Made by a program: the position numbers and the translations under genes. Shown here one piece after another: positions 36,931 to 46,547 of a DNA stretch of 64,000 nt. The notes beneath the pieces were generated by a model. The model did not search any database. It was not told the origin of the DNA and was given only the letters and a program-made list of their open reading frames with translations. Within the stretch, counting starts at the first letter, position 1. Every line of letters begins with the position of its first letter. Origin of the DNA: SAR324 cluster bacterium JCVI-SC AAA005 (lineage in GTDB: Bacteria > SAR324 > NAC60-12); assembly GCA_000224765.2 (NCBI GenBank), contig AGAU01000066.1:1-64000 (forward strand), in the 5' to 3' direction.

Positions 36931-37769
36931 ACTGGTTACTACAAACAGGCATGTGGGGTTGTGTATTTGGTTATCTTTTCAGTTGGGGGGTGAGACTGTC
37001 ACAATCACTAAATCACAATTCACAGCTTTTGAGATGGAGTGAAAAAATCTTCTTTGTTTTTTGGTTGCTGCATGCTGTTACCTTACTAATTGGATTATGG
37101 TGGTGGGAATCCTTCTGGCCTACAATGTTTATCAGTGATGTCCTTAGTTTCGTAGCATGGATCAGCATAGGGGGGCTTATCTGGTTTCATGCACCAATGT
37201 CCAAGCTGATACAAGTAGAAATTCTGCCAATTTTTGCAGCTCTTATTCTTATCCTTTCAATCAGTATTGCACAGGGTGGTATCCCTGCACTTGCTTTGAG
37301 CAATCAAGAGCCTTGGATTTATCAAACTGCACTCTTGACCCACATCATCAGTACTATTGGTGGATACACATTTTTTAGTCTGGCTTGTCTTGCAAGTAGT
37401 TTGTTTGTTTACCAAAATTACAGACTTAAAACTAAATTGGAGGGAGTGCTTCGACTAAAAATACCAGCTCTGGGCACATTAGAAAAAACAAGTTATGTTG
37501 CAATCAAATGGGGATTTTTACTGTTGAGCATTGGAGTAGTTTTGGGTGTGATGCTCAGCAAAAGTATTTTGATTGGCGAAACCTCTGTGAGGCTACTTCT
37601 CTCAGTAGGTGTCTGGTTTGTTTATGCAATGTTTCTCCTAGACTATCATTTACAAAGTATTCGCAGCAGATGGAGTCCTTATTGGCCAATCATTGGTTTT
37701 GCACTTATACTGGCTGCCGTTTTTGTTGAAGCCCATCATCTAAGTCGTCCAGGAATTCTACAAAATTAA
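36927..37769 (+). CDS. CcsA/HemX-like cytochrome c assembly membrane protein
   Basis: A 280-residue integral membrane protein with eight predicted membrane segments. It resembles the CcsA/HemX (YpjD) group, with LTHIISTIGGYTFFSLACLA and the following cytoplasmic loop YQNYRLKTKLEGVLRLK as family features. Members take part in haem handling or cytochrome c maturation. The tryptophan-rich WWD haem-binding motif of full CcsA is not evident, which suits the HemX subgroup. The GTG start lies inside the recJ stop (GTGA). Confidence 0.72.
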   Translation: MNWLLQTGMWGCVFGYLFSWGVRLSQSLNHNSQLLRWSEKIFFVFWLLHAVTLLIGLWWWESFWPTMFISDVLSFVAWISIGGLIWFHAPMSKLIQVEILPIFAALILILSISIAQGGIPALALSNQEPWIYQTALLTHIISTIGGYTFFSLACLASSLFVYQNYRLKTKLEGVLRLKIPALGTLEKTSYVAIKWGFLLLSIGVVLGVMLSKSILIGETSVRLLLSVGVWFVYAMFLLDYHLQSIRSRWSPYWPIIGFALILAAVFVEAHHLSRPGILQN

Positions 37770-37774
37770 AAACT

Positions 37775-38722
37775 ATGTCGGATTCCTCTCCATTGTTGTT
37801 TGATTCAGAAATTCAAAAAATTAATTCTGCGATTAAAACTAATCTGCAAGGCCCTGTTCCCTTCTTATCTGATATCATACGTTATTTGATCGACTCACAC
37901 TACACCCCACACCGATCTTTCCTTCTCCTAAGGTGTTTTGAACTTTTTCAATCTGAACAGCCGGAGGCAGTCTATCATACTGCCAGTACACTTGAATTGT
38001 TGCATGTAGCATCTGTGCTTCACCGAAATATTACTGAAACGAACCAGACTAGAAGGCAAATGAAAAGTTTGGATAGTTTGTGGGGCAATGAAGCAAGTCT
38101 ATTGCTCGGGGACTATTTACTCTCAATTTCATTTCAGATTCTTACAAGACTAGAGCAAATTGATATTTTGCAATGCGTCTCATGGGCTACTAGAAGTATT
38201 GCTAGAGGCCAAATACTGGAAGTTTCCGAAAGAGCGGTTCAAGGTGATCCTGAAAAATGTTTGCAAGTCTACAGTGAAAAAGATGCTAGCTTGTTAGCTG
38301 CAGCAGCAAAATGTGGTGCTATCTGGGGAGGAGCTAACAGGAACTTCCAAGAGCAATTAATGACTTTTGGGGAAAAATGGGGTGTTGCCCTAGTTCTTAA
38401 AAACGATCTTCAAATTCTTGATGATCCCCAGCGGCTACATGAGAAAATTAGTTCAAAACTTAGTTTTTTCCCGTTGATTGTTTGGTTAGGGGACTTAAAA
38501 GGTGCTGAACTTGAAGAATGGCAAAAGAAAATCGATAAACCGAGTGAAAAAGTGATTTTGGATTTGAAAGGTAAATTGAATAGAGGCCCGAAAGAAAAAA
38601 CTTTATTAGTGATGCAGAAATTTCTGGGCGAAGCCAGAAAAATTTTATTCCAGTTTCCAGATTTTGAGATTAGGAAACTCCACGAAGCAAGTTTTTCCCA
38701 ATTCCGCACACAGAATGCTTAG
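37775..38722 (+). CDS. Degenerate polyprenyl synthetase-family protein
   Basis: A 315-residue protein with the helix pattern of trans-prenyl diphosphate synthases (LELLHVASVLH, SLWGNEASLLLGDYLLSISF, ASLLAAAAKCGAIWGG), but the chemistry motifs are altered. The first Asp-rich motif HDDxxD reads HRNITE (83-88), so both metal-binding Asp residues are gone. The GGKR motif reads TPHR, and the second motif is KNDLQI (209-214). The RR pair after the first motif (R93, R94) remains. This looks like a catalytically inactive homologue, perhaps a regulatory or heterodimer subunit, as known for small subunits of some prenyl synthases. It sits between ccsA-like and lpxH genes. Confidence 0.72.
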   Translation: MSDSSPLLFDSEIQKINSAIKTNLQGPVPFLSDIIRYLIDSHYTPHRSFLLLRCFELFQSEQPEAVYHTASTLELLHVASVLHRNITETNQTRRQMKSLDSLWGNEASLLLGDYLLSISFQILTRLEQIDILQCVSWATRSIARGQILEVSERAVQGDPEKCLQVYSEKDASLLAAAAKCGAIWGGANRNFQEQLMTFGEKWGVALVLKNDLQILDDPQRLHEKISSKLSFFPLIVWLGDLKGAELEEWQKKIDKPSEKVILDLKGKLNRGPKEKTLLVMQKFLGEARKILFQFPDFEIRKLHEASFSQFRTQNA

Positions 38723-39470
38723 CATTTCGATACCTGATCCAGTCGGAAACCTTTACTTAGTTACCGATTCTCACCTGGATTACGATTCTGCACCTTATAG
38801 TGAATTCATTGATTTCTTGGATTCATTGAATGATGCTCATACTTTGATATGCTTAGGTGATCTTTTTAAGCTTTGGTTAGCCGACCCTCGATATTGGACT
38901 AATCTACACAAGGAAGTCCTAAAAGCTTTCCGTAGATTGCGCGACAGGGCAAATAATGTAATTCTTGTGGCTGGAAACCGTGAATTTTTACTACCAAGAA
39001 ATCAAGATCAGTTAAGAGAGTCAGAATTACCATTTAGTCAAGTTGTTTTGGGAAAGTTTTATTTAACTTGGGGAAGCAAGCGATTTGGTTTTGAACATGG
39101 GGACAAGGTAAATATAGATGACAAGAATTATCTCAGGTGGTACGCAATATCTCATTCTCGAGCATTTGAGACTTTTTTTAGAGGCCTACCGAGTTCACTT
39201 GCAAATAAATTTGCAGAACACTTGGAGATAAAAATGGCTCAATCGAATCAAAAATTTAAGATCCAGTTACCAAAAGAACACCTAGAGAAATTTGCTGAGA
39301 CTTCTATGGAAGCAGTTGATGAATTTTTTCTGGGACATTTTCACGAGAGATTTTCGTATTATAAAAAAAACACCTCAAAAAAACTGCATATTATTCCCGA
39401 TTGGCTGAACACCAGAGAATATTGGCGAATCGACCCACAAGGAAAAAGAACTGAATTACAGTTTAGCTAA
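38715..39470 (+). CDS. lpxH: UDP-2,3-diacylglucosamine hydrolase (LpxH-like)
   Basis: A peripheral membrane metallophosphoesterase that makes lipid X in lipid A synthesis, 251 residues. The metal-binding motifs are VTDSHLD (D18, H20), CLGDLFKLW, AGNREFLL, FEHGD and LGHFHE. The GNR variant in place of the superfamily GNH is the mark of LpxH (E. coli LpxH reads GNRDF), which favours LpxH over a general phosphodiesterase. The ATG at 38715 overlaps the stop of the previous gene by 8 bases. The msbA-like gene downstream and lpxB at 27.6 kb support a lipid A role. Confidence 0.78.
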   Translation: MLSISIPDPVGNLYLVTDSHLDYDSAPYSEFIDFLDSLNDAHTLICLGDLFKLWLADPRYWTNLHKEVLKAFRRLRDRANNVILVAGNREFLLPRNQDQLRESELPFSQVVLGKFYLTWGSKRFGFEHGDKVNIDDKNYLRWYAISHSRAFETFFRGLPSSLANKFAEHLEIKMAQSNQKFKIQLPKEHLEKFAETSMEAVDEFFLGHFHERFSYYKKNTSKKLHIIPDWLNTREYWRIDPQGKRTELQFS

Positions 39471-39500
39471 GTTCAACTCAACAACGATTGTCATCATCTT

Positions 39501-41306
39501 TTGATCAAATTCATTTCTGTTCTTTTCAGCAAAAAAACTTCCGATACCAATTTTTCAAAAAATAAAGATGCTCAGGCCATTGCAAGATTTTTATCTTATT
39601 GGTGGCCAAACTGGCGTTGGATGATATTAGGATTTATGGCAATTCCAATTACAGTTGGAGCAACTCTAGTGCTTCCTTGGTTAGTAATTAGAATTGTTGA
39701 TGATCATCTGATGAAGGACCAATTCAAAGGCTTTAGTGAATTGGTCTGGGCTTCGGCAGGTATCATTCTTTTGGGCTACGTAGCAGATGCTGTTTATACA
39801 TTTTCACTACAAAAAACAGGACAAATCGCAATCTATGAACTTCGCAAAGAACTCTACAAACACATTCTTTCCCTTCCACGAATTTTCTTTGATCAAAAAC
39901 CTGTTGGGGTAATTCTTACAAGAATCACGACTGATTTGGAGGCGCTTGGGGAATCCTTGGCTGCGGGAGTTCTATCAGTATTTACGGATCTGCTCAAAAC
40001 TATCGCGCTCCTTGGAGTTCTAATTTATTTTAGCTGGCAGCTTACATTGATCATTTTGCTTGTCCTTCCTGCCATTTATATCATTAGCAATTATCTAAGA
40101 GTAAAACTCCGTCTCTATTACAACCTTACACGTGAGGCCCTAGCTCTGGCAACGGGGTTTCTACAGGAGTGTTTAAACGGGGTAAAAACGGTCCAGCTTT
40201 ATGCATCTGAAAGGAAAGTCCAGAAACAGTATGAGGTAAAAACACAGCATTTCCTGCATGCTCAATCTCGCTCTAATTTCTACGATGCAACTCTTTTCTC
40301 TGTAATTGAAGGAATTACCTCTACCGCCATGGCACTTATGATTTGGTATGGTGCTCATGAAATCTTGGATGGAAATGTGACAGTGGGCACACTGATAGGA
40401 TTCATCAATATATTAAACAGAATTTTTGTTCCTATTAGAGAGTTCACGCAACAATTGACTGTTTTTCAAAGAGCAATGTCATCATTAGAAAATATAGAAA
40501 AATTGTTTAGGGAAAAAACAGATGTTGCTCTTACAGATACTGAATTACAAAATGGAATCACCAGAAAATTGGATGGCTTTGAAAACCTGATATTTGAAAA
40601 TGTTTGTTTTCGTTATTCACCAGACTCCCCTTATGTCCTTAAAGGAATAACCTTTGAGGTCAACAAGGGTGAAAAAATTGCGATTGTTGGTACAACTGGA
40701 TCAGGAAAATCAACCATTCTTCGAATTTTGACCAGAACCTATACAAATTATGAAGGTTCTATCCGAATTAATGGGGTCGAATTATCTGCAATTCCTAGAG
40801 GAGAACTCCAACGCCTAATCGCTATGATGCAACAGGAAACTTACTTGTTTGAAGAGAAAGTTGGATTCAATATTTCACTGGGTAGGGAATCTGTGGGGTC
40901 TTTGGAGGTTGAGGAAGCGGCACGTTATGTTTATGCCAACAAATTCATTGAGCAATTACCTGGAAAATTTGATTTTCAACTTCTTGAAAACGGAAAAAAC
41001 CTCTCGGAGGGGCAAGCGAGACTGATTATATTTGCACGGGCAATTGCAGGAAAATCAGATCTTTTTGTATTGGATGAGGCAACAAGCTCTGTTGATTCAT
41101 TTACTGAAAATTTGATTCAGAAAGCGATTGGAAGAATTTTTGAAGACAAGACGGTTATCGTGATTGCTCATCGGTTGAGCACAATCCGCCACTCTACGAA
41201 CATACTTGTAATATCAAATGGTTTCATTGCAGAAAGAGGAGATCATACAGAACTAGTCTCGCTCAATGGGATTTATGCGCGATTATCACAAACCCTTGAA
41301 CAGTAA
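39501..41306 (+). CDS. ABC transporter permease-ATPase (MsbA-like)
   Basis: A half-transporter of 601 residues with an N-terminal six-helix exporter domain (about 35-330) and a C-terminal ATPase domain. Walker A is GTTGSGKST near 401, the signature motif is LSEGQ, and Walker B is LFVLDEATSSVD. The form is that of MsbA/MdlB exporters; the lpxH gene just upstream makes a lipid A-core flippase (MsbA) the best guess. It begins with TTG, as no ATG lies before the first membrane helix. The ATPase domain lacks nothing obvious. Other multidrug-type half-transporters cannot be excluded. Confidence 0.8.
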   Translation: MIKFISVLFSKKTSDTNFSKNKDAQAIARFLSYWWPNWRWMILGFMAIPITVGATLVLPWLVIRIVDDHLMKDQFKGFSELVWASAGIILLGYVADAVYTFSLQKTGQIAIYELRKELYKHILSLPRIFFDQKPVGVILTRITTDLEALGESLAAGVLSVFTDLLKTIALLGVLIYFSWQLTLIILLVLPAIYIISNYLRVKLRLYYNLTREALALATGFLQECLNGVKTVQLYASERKVQKQYEVKTQHFLHAQSRSNFYDATLFSVIEGITSTAMALMIWYGAHEILDGNVTVGTLIGFINILNRIFVPIREFTQQLTVFQRAMSSLENIEKLFREKTDVALTDTELQNGITRKLDGFENLIFENVCFRYSPDSPYVLKGITFEVNKGEKIAIVGTTGSGKSTILRILTRTYTNYEGSIRINGVELSAIPRGELQRLIAMMQQETYLFEEKVGFNISLGRESVGSLEVEEAARYVYANKFIEQLPGKFDFQLLENGKNLSEGQARLIIFARAIAGKSDLFVLDEATSSVDSFTENLIQKAIGRIFEDKTVIVIAHRLSTIRHSTNILVISNGFIAERGDHTELVSLNGIYARLSQTLEQ

Positions 41307-41312
41307 CAATCT

Positions 41313-42773
41313 TCAATTCTTCCAAAAACTGGGCATGCACAGTAATAAAAAAATGAATAATTCCAAGCGTCCTATCAACATGAAAAACATAAGTAAAACT
41401 TTAGCTAAATCCGGTAAAGTGGCTGCAAGTGCTGGATTTTGAGATAAACCAAAGCCAGTTCCTAAATTCCATAGACAAACTAATACCATTTGCCAAGAAC
41501 TGAAAATATCTAAGTCAGAAAGAATCGTCAGTAGGAATCCTCCCAGCAAACTAACCAGTAGATGCACTCCAAACAAACCAAGAATTACCTGAAAGACATC
41601 GTCTCCAACAGCTTTATCATTGATTTTCATTGGTATAATCGCCATTGGTTGTAAGGCCCTTCGGCTCAATGAATATAGATATCTCCACATTACTACCAGC
41701 TGCTGCATACGCATCCCGCTCGCACTGGAACCAGTACAAGCCCCTACAAACAAAGCTAAAAAGAGAATGGCTTGAGCCCCCACCGGCCAATTTAAATAAT
41801 ACCTGAATTGAATTCCAGTATTAGTGACCATTGAGATTGTTTGGAAGAGACCCTCGCGAAGAGATTCTTCAAAATTTAAGAAATTTTCAGAATAATTCAG
41901 AAACATTGCACAACTGAGTGAAAGAAGGGATACGACAAATAAATATGATAACCATTCAGATTCATTGTGAATGTTTCGCCAGCTTTGACAGTGAAGACGT
42001 ACCAGAAAAAGAGTATTTGTTCCTGCAGTGGTCATGAAGAAGATGGCACCCCATTCTAGGAATGGTGTTCCAAAAGCAGCCCACCCATCATTGTAATTAC
42101 TGAATCCAGCGGTCGCCCATATCCCAAAAGAATGACAAATCGCATCATGCAGACCTAAACCACCTAGAACCATCCAGATAGAGCTTAAGACATGAAGAGA
42201 GATGTAAAGGAATAAGACTTTGAGAATTATTTGAGGGATCCCCCAAGTTTTCTTGCCAAACTGAATTCCTGGAAATTGAATACGGAGGTTTTCTTGACGA
42301 CTAAGCTGCAGCCCTGATACCCCCATGATTGGGGGGATGTAGAGGAAGAGGAGAATAATCGCTAGGCCACCAATTGACTGAATGAATGCTCTCCAAAATT
42401 GAAGATGGGGTGCCAATGATTCAACATCTTCAAAAATGGTTACCCCACTAGTCGTCAATCCAGAAGTAGATTCAAAAAGAGCTTCGTAAAAGCTGATACC
42501 TGCAATCAGCCTGATTGGAATTGCGCAAATGAAGATTGTGAATAAGTAACTCAAAACTAGAAAAACAAAGCCTTCCCTCAGTCGAAAGTTTCCAACCCCT
42601 GGGTAGAATCTTTTTAGAGTAATGCCAAAAATGATGCAGATAGCTGATGGGATTAGATAGGCGGGAGTTGATTTAGCATCTTCAAAAAGTGAGTAGGTTG
42701 CAGGAAAGAGTAAAACAATTGAAATTCCTGTCAAAATCCACTGCATTCGATGAAAGATGATATGCCAATTCAT
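41313..42773 (-). CDS. trkH: TrkH-type potassium uptake channel subunit
   Basis: A 486-residue inner-membrane protein of the TrkH/KtrB superfamily: about ten to twelve membrane segments arranged as four repeats with selectivity-filter loops, such as ESTSGLTTSGVTIF, the second loop WATAGFSNYND, and CTGSSASGMRMQQL and GTGFGLS in the later repeats. It imports K+ with the cytoplasmic regulator TrkA, whose gene is not in this window. It converges on the MsbA-like gene with only 6 bases between stops and follows tatC by 9 bases. Confidence 0.88.
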   Translation of the reverse strand: MNWHIIFHRMQWILTGISIVLLFPATYSLFEDAKSTPAYLIPSAICIIFGITLKRFYPGVGNFRLREGFVFLVLSYLFTIFICAIPIRLIAGISFYEALFESTSGLTTSGVTIFEDVESLAPHLQFWRAFIQSIGGLAIILLFLYIPPIMGVSGLQLSRQENLRIQFPGIQFGKKTWGIPQIILKVLFLYISLHVLSSIWMVLGGLGLHDAICHSFGIWATAGFSNYNDGWAAFGTPFLEWGAIFFMTTAGTNTLFLVRLHCQSWRNIHNESEWLSYLFVVSLLSLSCAMFLNYSENFLNFEESLREGLFQTISMVTNTGIQFRYYLNWPVGAQAILFLALFVGACTGSSASGMRMQQLVVMWRYLYSLSRRALQPMAIIPMKINDKAVGDDVFQVILGLFGVHLLVSLLGGFLLTILSDLDIFSSWQMVLVCLWNLGTGFGLSQNPALAATLPDLAKVLLMFFMLIGRLELFIFLLLCMPSFWKN

Positions 42774-42782
42774 TACGGCACA

Positions 42783-43577
42783 TTAGGGCGAATCTGTTTG
42801 GGTATCAGATGTTTTTTCATTTGGTGATGCCATTTTTGCGACCCAAATACTGATTTCATAGAGAATAATCAATGGGCCGGCCATTAGAGTCTGAGTCACC
42901 ACATCGGGCGGGGTAAGGATTGCAGCTAGAATAAATACAATTACAAGGGAGTACTTGCGGTTTTGTCTAAGCCAATCCGCTTCAACAAGACCCATCCTCG
43001 CAAGGATATAGATTATAGTTGGCAACTCAAAAATGAGACCGAAAGCAAAAAGTAATTTTACCGTCAGCGATAAATAAGCACCCATCCGAAGAGAGGGAAG
43101 GGTGAATTGGTTCTCAAACCCGAGGAAAAAATCATACCCAAAAGGGAGAACTGCAAAATAACCAAACATTCCACCACCAACAAAAAGTGGATAAGAAACT
43201 AGAAGGAATGGCCAAAATGCTTTTCTTTCATGATTGTACAGTGCAGGACTAATGAACAACCATAACTGGGAGAGAACTACAGGAAATGTCAAAAAGAGAG
43301 ATGTGTAGAGCCCGATGGCCAAATAAGTGAAGAATGGCTCAGTCAATTCATCAAAGACCAGAGGAATATTCCGTGCATCGAGTGGCCGCCTGAAGAGGCT
43401 TAAAATTGGCTGTTGAAACTCCATTTCACAAGATGTCGCGACTACAAAGCCACCAAAAACTACAGCGACAGAAATAATGAGCCGACGTCTCAGTTCTGTC
43501 AAGTGATCGGTCAGTGGCATAGCCACATCTTTCTCGGGGCCTTCGGGAAGTGGTGATGCTGGAAGCGTCATAAACAT
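42783..43577 (-). CDS. tatC: Sec-independent protein translocase TatC
   Basis: The substrate-receptor subunit of the twin-arginine transport system, 264 residues with six membrane segments. Diagnostic features are MPLTDHLTELRRRLIISV at the start, LWLFISPALYNHERKAFWPF, FGLIFELPTIIYILARMG and ILAAILTPPDVVTQTLMAGP. TatA and TatB are not in the window. The gene is divergent from the WD40 gene and probably co-transcribed with trkH. N-terminal ATG pairs at 43577 and 43571 are equally possible. Confidence 0.93.
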   Translation of the reverse strand: MFMTLPASPLPEGPEKDVAMPLTDHLTELRRRLIISVAVVFGGFVVATSCEMEFQQPILSLFRRPLDARNIPLVFDELTEPFFTYLAIGLYTSLFLTFPVVLSQLWLFISPALYNHERKAFWPFLLVSYPLFVGGGMFGYFAVLPFGYDFFLGFENQFTLPSLRMGAYLSLTVKLLFAFGLIFELPTIIYILARMGLVEADWLRQNRKYSLVIVFILAAILTPPDVVTQTLMAGPLIILYEISIWVAKMASPNEKTSDTQTDSP

Positions 43578-43682
43578 TATTACTTGAAATCAGGAAGCTT
43601 AATCTTAAAGTTCGTGAATTTAGATCTAATTATGCAAAAGACGAATTCAATATCATGCCTTCATAAACTTTGCACGCTCTTC

Positions 43683-46547
43683 ATGAATATTCGCAAAGAG
43701 CTTTGTTTGGTCGTGTTGCTTTTTATCGGCGGTTTTACACAAGCTGAAGAATTTCAACTTTTTCAAATGATTGATCAGGATGGACTGAAAATTCAAAAGG
43801 CAATCTACAGTGCAGAAGATCGATTCATTGTAAGCTTGGATGATGGATCTAACATAACTGTATGGAAAGGTTCAACAGGACAACGACTAAAAAATATTAA
43901 TGCTGCGAATCATCAACCGAAAGAACTTTTGTCAAATCCATCAAGCCAACAACTTTTAACTGGTGGCTCAGATTCGACAGTTAGAATCTGGGATTTGGAG
44001 CGCGGTATTGAGCAGGATGTTTTGCGAGGACATTTAACTGCAGTCAGTGCCCTTGCTCAAAATGTTGATGGCAATCAATTATTCAGTGGCAGCGATGACG
44101 GGTCGATAATTTATTGGAACAAGCAACAAGGGATCATCGAAAAACAAGTGATCGGAGCTCATCCAGCAAAGGTGGTTGCACTAGCACTTCATCCAAAAGG
44201 TGATTTGCTGGCGAGTGCAGACCAATACGGAACACTACGCCTGTGGAGCTTTCCAGATTTTTCACTTTTTCGTGAGTTTCGGGAGCATTATGGGCAAGTT
44301 ACTGTTCTTCGATTTAATCAATTAGGCGATCGGTTATTATCGGGTGCTACTGACGGAACCGTGATCGTTTGGGATTGGGATAAGCAAGAAATGGGGTTCC
44401 GTTTGGAAACTGGACAATCTGTTTATGACTTAGACCTGCATCCAGATGCGCAAACTTTGATCACAGCGTCTGAAGAACCAGTGATAAAGTTTTGGAATTT
44501 TCGTGTGGGTGGTATTTTGCCAGAACGTATTCAACTAGAATCGCCAGCTAATCAGGTGCGATTTGATAAAACCGGAAAAAACGTATTGGCTGCACTCCGA
44601 AAAGGTCAAATTCAAATTTGGCAAGTTGGAAGTTTGTCACAATGGGAATCAATAAAGGCTCATGATCGACCAATATCTAGCTTAGCCTTAACCCCAGACA
44701 GAAAACGACTGCTTACTGCTTCATTGGACAAAACCATGAAGCTTTGGAATCTTCAGAGCAAGTTAGAAGAAAAAAACTTCGACACCAAAAACCATAGAGT
44801 TCAGTCAATAGAGTTTTCACCAAATGGAACAAGCTTCGTAACTGCTGGAGCGGATGCTAAGATTCTTTTTTGGGATCTAGATCAGGCTGATCCAGTAAGC
44901 GAGCTTTTAGGGCATCAAGGGAAGGTAAACATGATAGCCTTCGGGATAGATGGCTCCACCTTAGTGAGTGGTGGTTCAGATGGAAAGTGGATTCTTTGGA
45001 ATGCAATTTCTAAAAAGATGATTTTTCAAAGGCAGGAACATGAAGATCAAGTAACTGCCGTTGCTCTCTCACCAGATGGTGCGTTATTGGCTACAGGATC
45101 AGCTGATAAAACCTTCAAGATATGGCGTACAAAGGATGCCACTTTGGTCACAAGTGTATCTGCACATGAAAAAAATTTAACTGACATTGTTTTTCATCCT
45201 CACAAACCTTTGTTAGCTACATCAGGCCAAGAGGGATTAGTCAAGATTTGGGATTTGACCAATTCTCAAAGACCAAACCTTTTACATGCTATTGTTGGTC
45301 ACACCGATATTGTCCATCAGATATTTTTTGTTGGAGATGGAGAGAAACTAGTTTCTGTTTCACAAGACAAGACTGTAAGACTTTGGGAGGTTTCTTCAGG
45401 TAGCCCTTTAAGGATCGTTAGAAATGCTAAAACTGCGTTATTTTCGGCATCTGTTGATCCTGATAAAAAACTGCTCGCTGTGGGTGAGATTGGTGGAGAA
45501 GTTGGGTTGTTTAATTTGGAAAAACAAGCTTCAGGTACCTATAGTGGGATTCTCAAAGAAATCCCTAAACCAGAACAAAAAACAGCTAAAGGATTATCCG
45601 GTTTAGCAGAGGAAAAAGGCATTGTGGAATCAATTGAAAATCTAGTTGAGTCGCCAAGCTCAACTTATGGAAATGGTTTTAATGTAGACGAGCGAAAAAT
45701 ATACCTGGCAGAGTATGTTGAAGAAACAAAGGATTTTAGTGGGGATCGTCAGTTGATGCTGAATGAATTGCTTAAGCGAAATCAAGGTTGTCAGAATAAA
45801 GATGATCTTTATCAATTAGCTGTTGAATCAATCCAATTTACTCCAAATGACAAAGCGGCTTGGCATGCTCTTGTAAAGGTTGCAGCAACAGATAACGACC
45901 TCTCTTTTTTGATGCTAAGTCTCATGATTGGTAAAGACGCGAGGTGGTATGCTAATAAGTACGATTATGATGATCTAATCGAAGTTGAGAGGAATTTCAG
46001 CTTTTGGATCGACCAAATTCTTGACCCTTCTTTCAGAAGGCAAGGTGGACAATTGGAGATAAATCTAATAAATTGTAGTTCCGAGTTAGAAGAAATCGAA
46101 TTTCCTAAAGAACTCTACTCAATTAGACCGCCGGCCGAATTTGCTGAAAAAGTTCGGAGTCTTGCAAGATTATTTGATATTAGAGATTTTAGACACTTGT
46201 CTATGCCTGAATTCCGCAGAAGAATGCTCGTTGAAATTGAGCGTGTCTTGAGTGGTTCTGAACCATACCCAGATGTACGACCTCCTCTGCCACCTGAAAA
46301 AGTTTCGAAAGCTCCAACCACAGGGGGATTGTTTCTACAGTTGGATCGGTTAGCCACATGGCGTAACTCTGGAGAAGTTTCTTTCGAACTTCGTAGAAGT
46401 GGTGAAAATTGGCGGTCCTACACAACGGGCAAAGATATGATTGCTCAACTTGAGTTGCCTATTGGAACTTACTCTCTGAGAGTGAATGGTCAGATTCAAC
46501 AAGCCTTTGCTTTGAATGAGGGCCAGGAGATCAAGTTGCGTCCTTGA
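43683..46547 (+). CDS. Large exported WD40-repeat protein
   Basis: About 955 residues. I chose the ATG at 43683, which starts a signal peptide (MNIRKELCLVVLLFIGGFTQ, cleavage likely before AEEFQ); an upstream in-frame ATG at 43584 would add 33 residues before it. Then come about 14 WD40 repeats (roughly residues 45-615), with GH...WD spacing such as GSDSTVRIWDLE and GSADKTFKIWR, enough for two seven-bladed propellers. A helical region follows (640-830), then a Pro-rich linker and a short C-terminal beta domain (LPIGTYSLRVNGQIQQ). It is divergent from tatC. An exported propeller of this size is probably a scaffold; the role is unknown. Confidence 0.8.
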   Translation: MNIRKELCLVVLLFIGGFTQAEEFQLFQMIDQDGLKIQKAIYSAEDRFIVSLDDGSNITVWKGSTGQRLKNINAANHQPKELLSNPSSQQLLTGGSDSTVRIWDLERGIEQDVLRGHLTAVSALAQNVDGNQLFSGSDDGSIIYWNKQQGIIEKQVIGAHPAKVVALALHPKGDLLASADQYGTLRLWSFPDFSLFREFREHYGQVTVLRFNQLGDRLLSGATDGTVIVWDWDKQEMGFRLETGQSVYDLDLHPDAQTLITASEEPVIKFWNFRVGGILPERIQLESPANQVRFDKTGKNVLAALRKGQIQIWQVGSLSQWESIKAHDRPISSLALTPDRKRLLTASLDKTMKLWNLQSKLEEKNFDTKNHRVQSIEFSPNGTSFVTAGADAKILFWDLDQADPVSELLGHQGKVNMIAFGIDGSTLVSGGSDGKWILWNAISKKMIFQRQEHEDQVTAVALSPDGALLATGSADKTFKIWRTKDATLVTSVSAHEKNLTDIVFHPHKPLLATSGQEGLVKIWDLTNSQRPNLLHAIVGHTDIVHQIFFVGDGEKLVSVSQDKTVRLWEVSSGSPLRIVRNAKTALFSASVDPDKKLLAVGEIGGEVGLFNLEKQASGTYSGILKEIPKPEQKTAKGLSGLAEEKGIVESIENLVESPSSTYGNGFNVDERKIYLAEYVEETKDFSGDRQLMLNELLKRNQGCQNKDDLYQLAVESIQFTPNDKAAWHALVKVAATDNDLSFLMLSLMIGKDARWYANKYDYDDLIEVERNFSFWIDQILDPSFRRQGGQLEINLINCSSELEEIEFPKELYSIRPPAEFAEKVRSLARLFDIRDFRHLSMPEFRRRMLVEIERVLSGSEPYPDVRPPLPPEKVSKAPTTGGLFLQLDRLATWRNSGEVSFELRRSGENWRSYTTGKDMIAQLELPIGTYSLRVNGQIQQAFALNEGQEIKLRP

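Noticed and set aside
43683..46547. WD40 protein as TolB
   Set aside because: TolB has a six-bladed propeller with a small N-terminal domain and about 430 residues; this protein has about 14 WD40 repeats with different motifs and extra domains.
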